NCBI GenBank assembly: GCA_026419775.2
Contig: JAOPGA020001235.1
Span: 1 to 64,000 of the forward strand
Length of the DNA stretch: 64,000 nucleotides
Reading direction: 5' to 3'
Source of the DNA: Acrasis kona
Taxonomy: Eukaryota > Heterolobosea > Eutetramitea > Acrasida > Acrasidae
Shown piece after piece: positions 30,427 through 40,205 of this stretch. Every line of letters starts with the position of its first letter. Within the stretch, counting starts at the first letter, position 1. The notes beneath the pieces were generated by a model. It ran no database searches, was not told the DNA's origin, and saw nothing but the letters and a program-made list of their open reading frames with translations. Made by a program: the position numbers and the translations under genes.

Positions 30427-31947
30427 TTATTTCCTCTCCTTCACAGTTACAGTAAAATCATCACTTATACACAAAATGGAGGACGGCGACACTTTATACC
30501 TATAATCAGGATTAGGCAAAATCTCAAATCTCAACAACAGCCTCGCAAGGAACACCTTTTGTTCCAACACACTAAAATGATTACCGATACATACTCTAGC
30601 ACCAGCAGAGAATGGCAAATGAGCGAATCGAGGAATGCTCTTTCCCTCCTCTCCCAAGAATCTCTCTGGTCTAAATTCATTAACGCTAGGTCCATAATAT
30701 TCTTTATTGTAATGTAAACTATAAAAATCAGGAGAGATCATTGTGCCTTTCGGAATTTTATATCCACACATGACGACATCTTCTACATTAACCCTACCCA
30801 ACACGCCCGCAGCAGGCGGATGCATTCTCATGGTTTCCTTGATGAATGCATCCAAATAATTCATATTTTGGATCAAATCAGTATTCAAGTCATCGCCATT
30901 TAATGTATCTTTTATTTCGTTATATAAACGTTGTTGTGCCTCCGGGTGTTTGGATAGCCTATAAAAGGCGAAACCAAGTGCAGAAGAGGTTGTCTCATGA
31001 CCAGCAATGAAGAATGCAACTGCGTTATCTCTCACGGTGCTATCGCTCAGTCCCTGTCCATACTCTGAATGTGCGGATTGGATCATTAAATCCAATAATG
31101 TTTCTTGAGCATTGTCGCCATTGTTGTTGTTTCTGTTTTTGAACTTATCCTCTGCGGCGGAGACTAGATCTCCGATAAAGTGGTTGAAGCGTTGTAAACG
31201 AACTTCGAATTCACGATTGGCTTTCGTTGGCAATTTGTTAATGAAGCTGAATAATAGTCGAGCCGGTTGGAACGAATAGGCCATTAGGTAAAGTAAATCT
31301 TCGAGCGTCGTTCTGTCCAGGTTGCCATCTTGGGCGCCAAAGTTCGTTCCGATTACGGTTTCTCCTAACACGTCGATGGTGAAATTGGTCATTGCTAGTG
31401 GAATGGCAATGGGTTGACCATTCTTGCTTGCAAACAGGTCCAAGCATTTTTTTGTGTGTAGATCGAATGGTTCGAAAAATTTGTTCAGGTTGTAAAATGC
31501 AGGGTTGATGACGTGTCTTTGTGCTTTCCATTCTTCTCCTTCGATAAAGGCTAAATTTCTTCCGGAGAATCTTGCCGTGGGACTGTCTTTGGATAAATGG
31601 AGGGGGAACTTGGGGAAAGATTTGGGATTTAAAAGTACTGTTTTGATTGCATCTACGTCGGCTATCACAATGTTGTCGATGGGGCCGAGGAATTTATGGT
31701 AAATTCCATTATCTTTCCCAACGGTTAGATATGCTTCGTGTAATAGTTGTGAGAGATGTGATTTGTTCTTTTTGAATGGTTCTACTATAATATTGGACAA
31801 ACTCTTGACAATACCTAACGTTGGCATGATGCTGTGTTTGGCCTGGTTGTTTGCTCTCTTGAATCTATTTCTCGCTCGGTAATCGATAGCATATACTGCT
31901 AACACGACGATGACAGGGATACATAGCAGTGCTAGTATCACATACAT
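30427..31947 (-). CDS. Cytochrome P450 monooxygenase
   Basis: A 506-residue single-exon P450. An N-terminal membrane anchor (ILALLCIPVIVVLAVYAI) is followed by the catalytic domain. Key motifs are the I-helix AFFIAGHETTSSAL, the K-helix ETMRMHP, the PERF segment (NEFRPERFLG) and the haem loop FSAGARVCIGNHF, with the axial Cys. Length and motifs are those of a microsomal enzyme; overall it resembles the CYP4/CYP3-like clan. It is expected in the ER with a reductase partner. The substrate is unknown. Confidence 0.93.
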   Translation of the reverse strand: MYVILALLCIPVIVVLAVYAIDYRARNRFKRANNQAKHSIMPTLGIVKSLSNIIVEPFKKNKSHLSQLLHEAYLTVGKDNGIYHKFLGPIDNIVIADVDAIKTVLLNPKSFPKFPLHLSKDSPTARFSGRNLAFIEGEEWKAQRHVINPAFYNLNKFFEPFDLHTKKCLDLFASKNGQPIAIPLAMTNFTIDVLGETVIGTNFGAQDGNLDRTTLEDLLYLMAYSFQPARLLFSFINKLPTKANREFEVRLQRFNHFIGDLVSAAEDKFKNRNNNNGDNAQETLLDLMIQSAHSEYGQGLSDSTVRDNAVAFFIAGHETTSSALGFAFYRLSKHPEAQQRLYNEIKDTLNGDDLNTDLIQNMNYLDAFIKETMRMHPPAAGVLGRVNVEDVVMCGYKIPKGTMISPDFYSLHYNKEYYGPSVNEFRPERFLGEEGKSIPRFAHLPFSAGARVCIGNHFSVLEQKVFLARLLLRFEILPNPDYRYKVSPSSILCISDDFTVTVKERK

Positions 31948-32156
31948 TATTATTTGTAATTGGGTATAAATTGACCTGTCTTAGACTATTTATACAAACG
32001 CGGAAACGCTTCGTTTTTCCGCACGCTCTTTGTAATCCTGTATTCATCTTTATCAACATAAGTTGTATAGTGCATATTTGAAAGTTGTACTCGTACGTAA
32101 ATATATCGTAAAAACCTCTAAGATCTTGAAAAAATTGATTAATTATAAATTAAAAT

Positions 32157-34790
32157 TTATTTCGGTTTTGAGCTTCTGTCCACAGGTGGCGCACTTCCTA
32201 CAAATCTTTGTGCAGGTGTAGGTTGTGTATTGAGGCGCTTTAACACTGGTTTTTCAGATGGATTTGGTAGTGGGGGCGATACAGGTGAAGGGCTGGCACC
32301 AAATCTTGGTGGTTGTGTTCCAACTGGAGATAAAGTTCTTGGTGGAGTCGAAGGTGGTGAGTTCTTATTGAATAGTGCTGTTGGTGCAGAAGGTAATTTT
32401 TTGGGAGGTGGAACTGGTGGTAAAGAAGGTGGAGTTCCACTTCCTGATCTTTCTTTTGGTGGTAGCACAGGAATAGGCTTTGAAGGTGCAGGTGGTGTTT
32501 GTAACTTATCATAAGAAGAAGAAGATCGTTGTGGTATGGATGATGAATAACCATCTGGCTTTTGTGGTGGTTTGGGTGGAGGAGGCTTTACAACACCATT
32601 TATAGCGATTGAAAGTTGGACAGGAGGAGGCAACTCGTTCTTTTCAAGATCGTAGATAAGACCGGTGGAACCTCTAACAAGAGAAGAGTGCTTATTTCTG
32701 GCACGAGGTACGTGGGTCAACTTCATTGTTTCGAAGGAACCGACATCAACAGGATCTTCACCAAAAATAACTTTAAAGGCTTCTGACTCATCTTTGAGTG
32801 CTTCCATAAACATTGTATCATGTTCATGTACTATGGCTAAATTTTCATTCAATACTTTATTAACATCAACTTGTTGCTTTTCCATCACTGTCAGTCCCTG
32901 CTCTGTTTTTACAATCTCATCTTCTTGAGCTTTAATGTCCTCTTGTAGTTTTTTCAACAAAATTGTAGTTTGTGCGAAGTTCTTCGTTCAGATTAGAGAG
33001 TTTCTTCTCCGTTGCTTGATAGTCCCTTGCCAAGTTTTGAAATGTTGTTGAAGAATGTTTGACTTTATCACTTGCTGCGACTCTAATTGGAGATACTTGT
33101 ATGAGGTCAAGGTTCTATAAATGATTAGATCGCACTTAAATTAATTAATACCTTATTTCCAAGACGCAGTACGTTAGCCTTTCTTTGAGTTTCCATGCAT
33201 TCGTTAATGTCACTAATCCAATCTTTCTTCTCCTTGGGATCAGGTACAACGAGTGTATACGTAATGTTCTGACCACCTGCAACAACCTAAAAGCGTTATA
33301 AAAAGTCAATTAATCAGCAACATACATCTAAAGAAAAATCATTCGACGTGTCAACTCCAGGGCGTAGTGTCGCAAACGATAAAAATATCAAAAATGTGTT
33401 CCTCCTCTTCTCTTTTATTTTAGAGTTGTGCTGCATTAGGATCAGAACATCAGTGCACAATGTCGCCTTGTACTCATCTATAACAAAATCTCTATTTGTA
33501 CAGCGCACCTTGGCAACGCCTTCCCTCACTAGTGTACGATTAGGTTGCACCAAAGACTTTTTGGGTAAGAATGTTCAAAAGTAAAAGAAAGTACCTGGTA
33601 AGGATTGTTGACTAGAGATTTTAGCGTTATTGATAATTGTAGGAGTGTTTGAGAGTTTTCATCAGCTCTTTTTCTTTCATTTACACCTGTTGCAATTGTG
33701 GAGGCTTTGTTGTAAGCATCAACTAATGCGGTCTTTTCAACGTGATCATCAGGCAGAATGTTTTTTTGGACCATTTCCTTTGATTTTTAATGTTGTTATG
33801 AAGATTGTGTGCTTACCTCTAATAACATTTTATACCTAGGTAATCTTTGGATAGGCATGATAAGGAAAGAAGTTATAGGATGGCGTTCGGTTTCTGGTTC
33901 CGCCTGGATTTGAGTGCAGTAATCTTTAAATTTTTGGTTTTTTTGTAATTCTGCTGTGACGGTGTTGAAGGCATTATCATAGTTGTTGATGTACTTTGAT
34001 CGTCAAAAGAAGTGTGACATAAGACTTACTGTTGTGTACGTGATCAAAAAAGGTGCTACTTTCTTGAAGCAGGCGAAGATCCTTGCATTTGGCCATTGTT
34101 CCATTTCAGCCTTCAGATCCGCCAATAGTAGTTGATTCACAGACAAAATTTGACTCACTATAAAAATTAAGAGTTAATGTTGTTCTTATACTCACAATTG
34201 CTGAATATGGCTTTGTGCTTCTGTTCGTTGATTATACTGTTCTTGCTGTTTGAAGATGCTTTTAGCGGCTCCAAGTACTTGTTAACCATGATAGTCAAAT
34301 GTCTCACATAATCCTGCTCGGTCGCGTAGATTTCACGTATTCTTTCATTTCTAAACCTCGAGGTTTTGAACTCCGCAGAATCTTCGTAAGCTCTCAGCCT
34401 TTTGTACTTCAAATAGGTTTTAAGGTTGTCTTTCAAAATTTTTGTGGCATCTACTCTGTTGTATTTCTACTTTGTTAGTATTATTGTATTTATAGGGTTT
34501 ACCAGGTCATTCTTTATTTGCCTAGGATCTTTTTTGCCCCTCGGTTGAGGTTCATCCTGAGTAAAATCGCACTCCTCATAGTATGTCGTTGGGACACATC
34601 CTGTCGCTCCGTTTGCTTCTTTTTTGACTTCACTCCATCCATCGTCCATTTGATTGATAATCACAAGCTTATCACCCTCTTGTGCTTGTTAGTTATAGAG
34701 TATTGTGTTAGTACTTTTGATGGTTATCTCATATTCTCTTTCTGCGTCAAAATCATAAAGAGCAAGAGCACACTTCTGCTGGCTCTGCAT
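32157..34790 (-). CDS. SH3-DH-PH RhoGEF with coiled coil and Pro-rich tail
   Basis: Nine exons are read: 34715-34790, 34503-34684, 34196-34466, 34030-34157, 33817-33993, 33595-33777, 33326-33556, 33152-33286 and 32157-33114. All introns are 30-39 nt. The product is ~779 residues. Order: SH3 (ALYDFDA, then INQMDDGWSEV, VPTTYYE), DH domain from ERIREIYATEQDYVRHL to MPIQRLPRYKMLLE, PH domain ending KEKKDWISDINECM, a coiled coil, then a long Pro-rich tail. DH-PH proteins load GTP on Rho/Rac; the SH3-DH-PH order recalls PIX-type GEFs. In the last exon an A6 run (32949-32954) has one base too many, so the written frame stops at 32932-32934. Removing one A restores a smooth heptad pattern. Confidence 0.87.
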
Positions 34791-34870
34791 TTTATCTTAA
34801 CAGCACGTCAAATGTCAAGTCATTTTCATGTCAAGACTACTTTTCGTGATTTTGTAACACTCATCCTAAT
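34791..34870. promoter_or_regulatory. 80-bp divergent promoter region
   Basis: Only 80 bases separate the start codons of the RhoGEF gene (minus) and the TALE homeobox gene (plus). Both core promoters and leaders must lie within this span or overlap it. No TATA box is obvious; it contains TGTCAAG-type repeats (AAATGTCAAGTC, TCATGTCAAGAC). Confidence 0.55.
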
Positions 34871-35241
34871 ATGAAACGCACACAGACCCTGAACATGAAA
34901 GATATATGTAAGCGCAAACTATCTGATCTAAAATCGGACCTGAAAGAAGTTACTCTATGGAAAGAACTAGAAGTCATTGGTACAGAAAGAATGAACAGAA
35001 ATCAGTCTGAACACTTGAAGAACTGGTTGTTTCAACATTTAGATTATCCTTATCCAACTGCGGATGAGAAAAAAAAGTTAAGCTATGAAGCTGGGTTGAG
35101 TGTCGTTCAAGTGTCAGGATGTAAGTCGTCAGTGCTGATTTAGTTAACATAATAGGGTTTCAAAACGTTAGAAAAAGAAAATTATACCAAACTGATATTA
35201 AAGATAGGAAGAGCGAATGTACATTGTCGCAGTCAGACTGA
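34871..35241 (+). CDS. Short TALE-class homeodomain protein
   Basis: Two exons (34871-35120 and 35156-35241) across a 35-nt intron give 111 residues. The homeodomain reads HLKNWLFQHLDYPYPTADE, with the three-residue PYP-type loop extension that defines TALE proteins. It continues LSVVQVSGW and then FQNVRKRK, giving recognition-helix residues Trp48, Asn51 and Arg53. The intron splits the recognition helix at the Trp codon. The domain occupies most of the protein, so it probably acts with partners. It is a nuclear DNA-binding transcription factor. Gly replaces the usual Asn before Trp48. Confidence 0.88.
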
Positions 35242-35452
35242 ACTGCTGCGCTGATCTTCCAACTATTGTAACTTTAATAAAAGCAAATATAAAAGAGTGG
35301 TAGTTCATGTGCACACTTTGTCTTCTTCCGAGTTTGTAAACTATTTTGATCTCATGCGGATTATATTATAATAATAGGATCGGACTTCGGGCGATCACAT
35401 TCCGCAATAAAAAGAAACAAATTTGCCTCAATAAAACAACAACAACAAAACA

Positions 35453-36412
35453 ATGAGCGGAATCAAAGTAGCAGTCACTGGCGCAGGTGGTTACATTGCA
35501 TCAGAGTTAGTTAGACAACTCCTAGTAAAGGGTTATCAAGTCCATGGCACTGTGAGAGATCCAAAGAGTGACAAGTACCAACATTTGAAAGAATTAGTAC
35601 CCGATGCAAAATACCCTCTAAAACTTTTCGCAGCAGATCTGCTTGAAGAAGGAAGCTTTAAGGAGGCTTTTGATGGTGTAAAGGTTGTGTACCACACCGC
35701 CTCACCCTTCCAACAAAAGGTAGACAATCCTCAAAAAGACCTTGTAGATCCCGCACTAAAAGGAACACTCAATGTACTAAAGTCTGCAAAAGAAAGCGGT
35801 GTGAATCGCGTTGTCCTGACCGCTTCGGTCGCAACAATTATCAATGCATCCAAGAAGAATTACAACTTTACTGACAAGGACTGGAACGAAGAGGCTACAA
35901 TTGAATCTGCTCCCTATCCATTCAGTAAGGTCAAAGCCGAAAGAGCAGCCTGGGACTATGTGAAGGACAACGGAATCAATTTGACAACGATCCATCCTGG
36001 TTTCGTTCTAGGTCCAGTTAACTCCGATCGCGTTGATGCAACTAGCGTCAAAACAGTAGCGGGCTTGTTAAATGGAGAAATGAAGGACGGCGCAAGAGAT
36101 TTTGTTGCCCCCATGAGTGATGTACGTGACATTGCCGAAGCACACATTTTAGCATCAGAAAAGGATGAGTCTATTGGTAAAAGGTACATTGTAGCATCCG
36201 AGCAGACTTATAGCTTATTGGACCTTTCTGCCATTTTGAAGAAAAAGTATCCAGATGCGGCTCTTCCAACTACTGGTGAACAGACAAAGAAAGGAAACAC
36301 ATTTGATTCAGGTCTTGCCAAAAAGGATCTTGGCATGGAGTTGAAACCTGTAGAGACTAGTGTTTTAGATTTTGCAGAGAGCTTGATTAAGGTTGGAATT
36401 GTTAAATTATAA
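35453..36412 (+). CDS. NAD(P)-dependent dihydroflavonol-reductase-like enzyme
   Basis: A 319-residue extended short-chain dehydrogenase. The nucleotide motif is VAVTGAGGYIASELV near the N-terminus. The catalytic triad includes a Ser in VVLTASVATI and the YPFSK (YxxxK) motif. The sequence HPGFVLGP is typical of the dihydroflavonol/cinnamoyl-CoA reductase and methylglyoxal reductase group. It reduces a carbonyl with NADPH, probably in the cytosol. The substrate is unknown. The leader is A-rich (AACAACAACAAAACA before the ATG). Confidence 0.9.
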   Translation: MSGIKVAVTGAGGYIASELVRQLLVKGYQVHGTVRDPKSDKYQHLKELVPDAKYPLKLFAADLLEEGSFKEAFDGVKVVYHTASPFQQKVDNPQKDLVDPALKGTLNVLKSAKESGVNRVVLTASVATIINASKKNYNFTDKDWNEEATIESAPYPFSKVKAERAAWDYVKDNGINLTTIHPGFVLGPVNSDRVDATSVKTVAGLLNGEMKDGARDFVAPMSDVRDIAEAHILASEKDESIGKRYIVASEQTYSLLDLSAILKKKYPDAALPTTGEQTKKGNTFDSGLAKKDLGMELKPVETSVLDFAESLIKVGIVKL

Positions 36413-36564
36413 AAAGTATTAATTTATACATTAAGTCAATTCTTCTTTTTTCATGGGTTCATATCACCTACAGTCATTCCTATAATAGATTTTTAATAGC
36501 TACACGTGCAATTTATCCTTTCATCCACTTTCAAAGATTTTCATCCGCGTTCGAAGATTTTCGA

Positions 36565-36756
36565 ATGTCTTCAAAATTCTTTGAGTCTGACATGGTCATA
36601 AATCATACATCTAAAATTGATAAGACGCATGTTAAAGACATGATTACCTTTAAGCCCCAGAAATCTGGTGTGTTACGGAAGTTAAATTCAACGACGCGAG
36701 CGCAAGTTGTCAAAGTCAATTGGGTTGGTGGACGATCTCTATCCTCACATTTATAG
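36565..36756 (+). CDS. Small basic protein, unknown
   Basis: A 63-residue open frame starts at an ATG in ...TTTTCGAATG. It is Lys/Ser/Thr-rich (SKIDKTHVKDMITFKPQ) and ends WVGGRSLSSHL. No known domain or membrane segment. Coding composition is reasonable and it lies just downstream of the reductase gene on the same strand. It may be a real small gene. Confidence 0.4.
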   Translation: MSSKFFESDMVINHTSKIDKTHVKDMITFKPQKSGVLRKLNSTTRAQVVKVNWVGGRSLSSHL

Positions 36757-36799
36757 ATAGCTGAGTGTTTGGAATGTTTTAAATTCAGTGATTATAAGT

Positions 36800-37112
36800 G
36801 ATGAAACGCAGGTGAAGCGCGCCCAATCGAAGTTGTCGTATTGTTTGAACCAGGACTGCTTCGAACCTCGGCCAACTACTTTGTTTTACAAAAGAACGCT
36901 CAGAAGAATAAAGAACCACTTTGTAGCCTATATGAAGATGCTACTGATGAAATCCTTCCTTTTACCGACTGAAAGGTCTTTTCCACGGTCTTGTTATTGC
37001 TGGTAAAAGTCAAGTTAATCATCAAACCTTTGTACGATTGTGGCACAAACCATCAAAGACACACCATCTATTGTACTTTTACTTTATCACTGGTGCTTGG
37101 ATGCAAAGAATC
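36800..37112 (+). pseudogene. Frameshifted gene fragment, unknown family
   Basis: Two protein-like stretches lie in adjacent frames. The first (~36827-36972) reads VVVLFEPGLLRTSANYF and ends LPFTD-stop. The second (~36974-37112) reads KGLFHGLVIAGKSQVNHQTF then LLYFYFITGAWMQRIC. They look like one ancestral sequence broken by an indel near 36972. No start codon or downstream continuation is seen. The family is not recognised. Confidence 0.4.
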
Positions 37113-37374
37113 TGCTGACCTTTTCCGCCTTTAGATAACTGAGGTGCTAAAATACAAAGAACATTTCATTTGTTCTCTTAGGAGTGCAAAACATTGAAGA
37201 ATTGTTTGAAAATGTAGATGAAAGTGACTTTTTTATTAACTTAAAACTACATATGCAGAATTTGTAGAAATTACAGGCCTAGAGCGTGTAGTGTAAAGTT
37301 ATTTTTTTCCACGTAAGTTCTACTTTTTTTAAGCCGCTTATAAAAAATGACAATTCATTTAGTAGTGAACAGAA

Positions 37375-37741
37375 ATGACAAACGAGGCAGAGATAGAAAC
37401 GAACCATATGATCATGTCAAAAAGATTAGGTGTAAGTCACACAACACAACAAAAGTACTCAACATGTTATTGTAGTGGGTGGTGGAGGTCAGAGTAGTCA
37501 GCAACATACTCTCAAAGTGTGTGTTGTGGTGAATGATCGTGATCGTGACGTCGACGCGACATCTTTCTCAAAATTATTGGAAGTTTTGAAAAATCAAGTT
37601 GGATATGAGGTGGAACAAGTTGAATACCTGAAAGCGAACGGACGTACAGGCACAATTGCTAATGAAGATACTTTCAAAGCAGTTGCCGGAGAGTTTAAGG
37701 AAAGAATCGAAGTAAAAGCTATAGGATATCATGTGGACTAA
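37375..37741 (+). CDS. Small beta-grasp-like protein
   Basis: Two exons (37375-37429 and 37476-37741) across a 46-nt intron give 106 residues. After a polar N-terminus and a Gly-rich patch, the C-terminal 80 residues read HTLKVCVVVNDRDRDVDATS, a helix (FSKLLEVLKNQVGYEVE) and alternating strands to IEVKAIGYHVD. The strand-helix-strand order resembles a ubiquitin-like or PB1/CAD beta-grasp fold, which would make it a small interaction module. That fold call is inference. Confidence 0.55.
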
Positions 37742-37883
37742 CATGCAACAACGATTGTCAATCTTTTGTAACAATTAAAAGAAAAATTTGCTGGGCTTGA
37801 ATCAGCTTTTTATGTTGTCTCCTCTCCTTGTTCGATTGGAATGTTGATTCAATTCTATTGAAGGTAAATGTTACCAGTTATAG

Positions 37884-38096
37884 ATGTCCCGTCGACGTCA
37901 CGATCACCTACCAACGCAAACACCTCAACAAAAGAAGGTGGTCGAGTTTTTGTCAAGCGATGACATTGGCGATTGGAAGAAAGGAGAGGTGATTACTAAA
38001 ATTGTTGTAGAACCGAGCTTCAAATTCAACAATCGCGAGGCAAAAAACCCAGAAGGGAAAACATTCGTAATTACGACCATAATCGAGAATGGATGA
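37884..38096 (+). CDS. Small basic protein, unknown
   Basis: A 70-residue open frame starts MSRRRHDHLPTQTPQQKK. It continues with a possible beta-rich middle (VITKIVVEPSFKFNN) and ends TFVITTIIENG. The start is clean and downstream sequence is AT-rich. No family was recognised. It lies close after the beta-grasp-like gene on the same strand. Confidence 0.5.
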   Translation: MSRRRHDHLPTQTPQQKKVVEFLSSDDIGDWKKGEVITKIVVEPSFKFNNREAKNPEGKTFVITTIIENG

Positions 38097-38173
38097 AGTG
38101 AATGGTGACGAGGATTGCTGATGTGGTACTTGACGAACCTCAAATATATACTTTTTTATGAAATGCTATATTT

Positions 38174-40103
38174 TTATTTTATTAGAATTTTCTTGCGGTA
38201 CCGTCGATCTATAAATTCACTCAACAAATCATTTATCGAATGATTTGAATTTGAGTATGATTCAGCCATATTAATAACGACTTGAGTTTGTAATTCATCA
38301 AATACATTTAGTAAAGATTCATTTTTCTGGTTCTCTAGTTCTTCATCACTCATGAAGTTCAACTTTTCCTCAATATCATCTTTAAATTTGACGGGATCAG
38401 GAAGATTAAGTTCCATAGGAGAGCCACTATTTAGATAGTTTTTACAATCTCACGTCCATTCTTTAGAATCTCATACTCACCTTTGCATTCTTTATATACT
38501 TGAATATCCTCCCAACAGACTATTTTGAGTTATTGAATACATTGTTACAATTTTGTTGGCTTACGCATGTCTTCAGGGCAGAACGAGTTGACCGCATATT
38601 TCTTTTGCTTGGACTATCTTGAGATGTCTTTGCATTCAATTAAATCTCCACTTCTCCGATGCGTAAATTCCATAATCTCTTTTCATAATTATTTTGGAAT
38701 CTAGTGATGATTTGTTCGACTAGATCAGTCTTGACACCACTTCTGGTAAGAAATAAAGATGTGATTTCCAAATGTTTGTTCGTAACGTGAATCGGCCATG
38801 GCTAATTCCAACGCATTCAAACTGCTCACCAAATATCTATCCGCTTCGGTGATTTGGAATTCTTCTGGATTTTCAAACGTAAAGATATCTCCCTGTAACA
38901 CCTGCATCATTGGAGGAGTGAACGTTTTTGAATTGTTCCAATGCGCGCGAAAGTTCCAATCTGACCTGATCGATGGAATCGAAAATGATCATGATTCCGA
39001 ATCCAACGCTGTCCTCACTCTCCATCACCAAACTGCTTAATGCATCAAATGAAATACTTCCGACGATTCCGTCCGTTTTTCTTAACGAAGGTAATGTTCC
39101 ATAATTGTTGTTGTCCTTGCTTGTGAATCTAAACTCTACTGACTTGAACTGATCGCCTTGTTTAATGCGAACGTCCGAGATGTCAAATGCCACGTATGCT
39201 TTTCTAATGTAAACTTCACATGCAAGATCGCGCACTCCGGAATGTTCGTGTCCGAAAAATGTCATCAAAGTGTCGAAACTGTAATTTGACCTCGTGATGA
39301 GGTCTTGAAGCGCTTGATTACGTGCTTGTGGTGATTCTAACAAACTGGCACGAATCAAAATGTTTTCCATCTCTTGTTGCATCTTTTTGTAACTTAGAAG
39401 GAAGCCTTGATCTCATCAACATGTTCTTTGCTTTCAACATCACATCAGATTAGTTCTTGTTGACCAGAGACGATAATTCACCAAGTTGATGTAAGAATTC
39501 CGTGGTCATGTCCAAACGTTCTACTTGATCCAATAGGGCCGCTACGACCTTATTCTTCTTGATTAACCTGCCGACATGTTGTTCGGCTTCTCTTCTCTTG
39601 ACACTATCGAATTGTTTCTCTACTTGTAAAAGTCGAATTCCTTGGTTGAGTTGATGGTTGGAATTGACGTTGACCAATTTTTATCTGGTTAGCGTTGTTA
39701 TTCCTCGCTGGAACCTCTTTCCAAATATAGCTGACGCATGTTTGTGCATTACATCAGTTACAGTACCACTAACAGGTACAATGTCAGAGTCCGGTGCGTC
39801 ATCGTCATCTCACTCAAGATGTGCTGGTTTCTTGTTTTTTTGGTGTGCTGGTGGAGGTACTATGTGCTGGTGCGATATACGTGCTCTTAACGTTGACTTG
39901 AAATGCTGCATCATTCAAACCAAACTCCTTCAGTGTCCAACGTATGAGAGTTTTGAGATACTCTTCACAGTTCCATGGCATCCTAGCTGTCAAGGATTGT
40001 TGCTGGTGAAGTTGCTCATTGTGTTCTTGTAACAAATGTGACGTGATAAATGAGGTATTTTTACGTGTCCTTTGACGGGACATTGGTATCATACAGGACA
40101 TTG
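38174..40103 (-). pseudogene. Decayed acetyl-CoA carboxylase, internal deletions
   Basis: Minus-strand fragments match the eukaryotic multidomain acetyl-CoA carboxylase in order. The central-domain part is at ~39450-39677 (LLQVEKQFDSVKRREAEQHV, KVVAALLDQVERL). Next come LKAKNMLMRSRLPSKLQK and FDTLMTFFGHEHSGVRDLAC then EVYIRKAYVAFDI (~38873-39449). Then SSLNALELAMADSRYEQ, NHIFIS and NNYEKRLWNLRIGEVEI (~38650-38900). A final block at 38174-38416 may be a remnant of the carboxyltransferase end. The biotin carboxylase, biotinyl carrier and most of the carboxyltransferase are absent. There is an in-frame TAA at 39450-39452 and frameshifts near 39382 and 38735. A gene of this family should be ~2,000 residues, so this is a relic. 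Confidence 0.7.
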
Positions 40104-40205
40104 TACGTCGGTTGGGTATTGTAATCGCGGTATCCGGATATATAAATTTACTCTATTAAGAATATTTTCCGTTAAGGAAATTTTAAACTATTGTTACCCC
40201 TGCAA

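Noticed and set aside
35120-35156. TALE protein ending at CKSSVLI (no intron)
   Set aside because: Reading through loses the WFxNxR recognition helix, which is precisely restored by the 35-nt intron.
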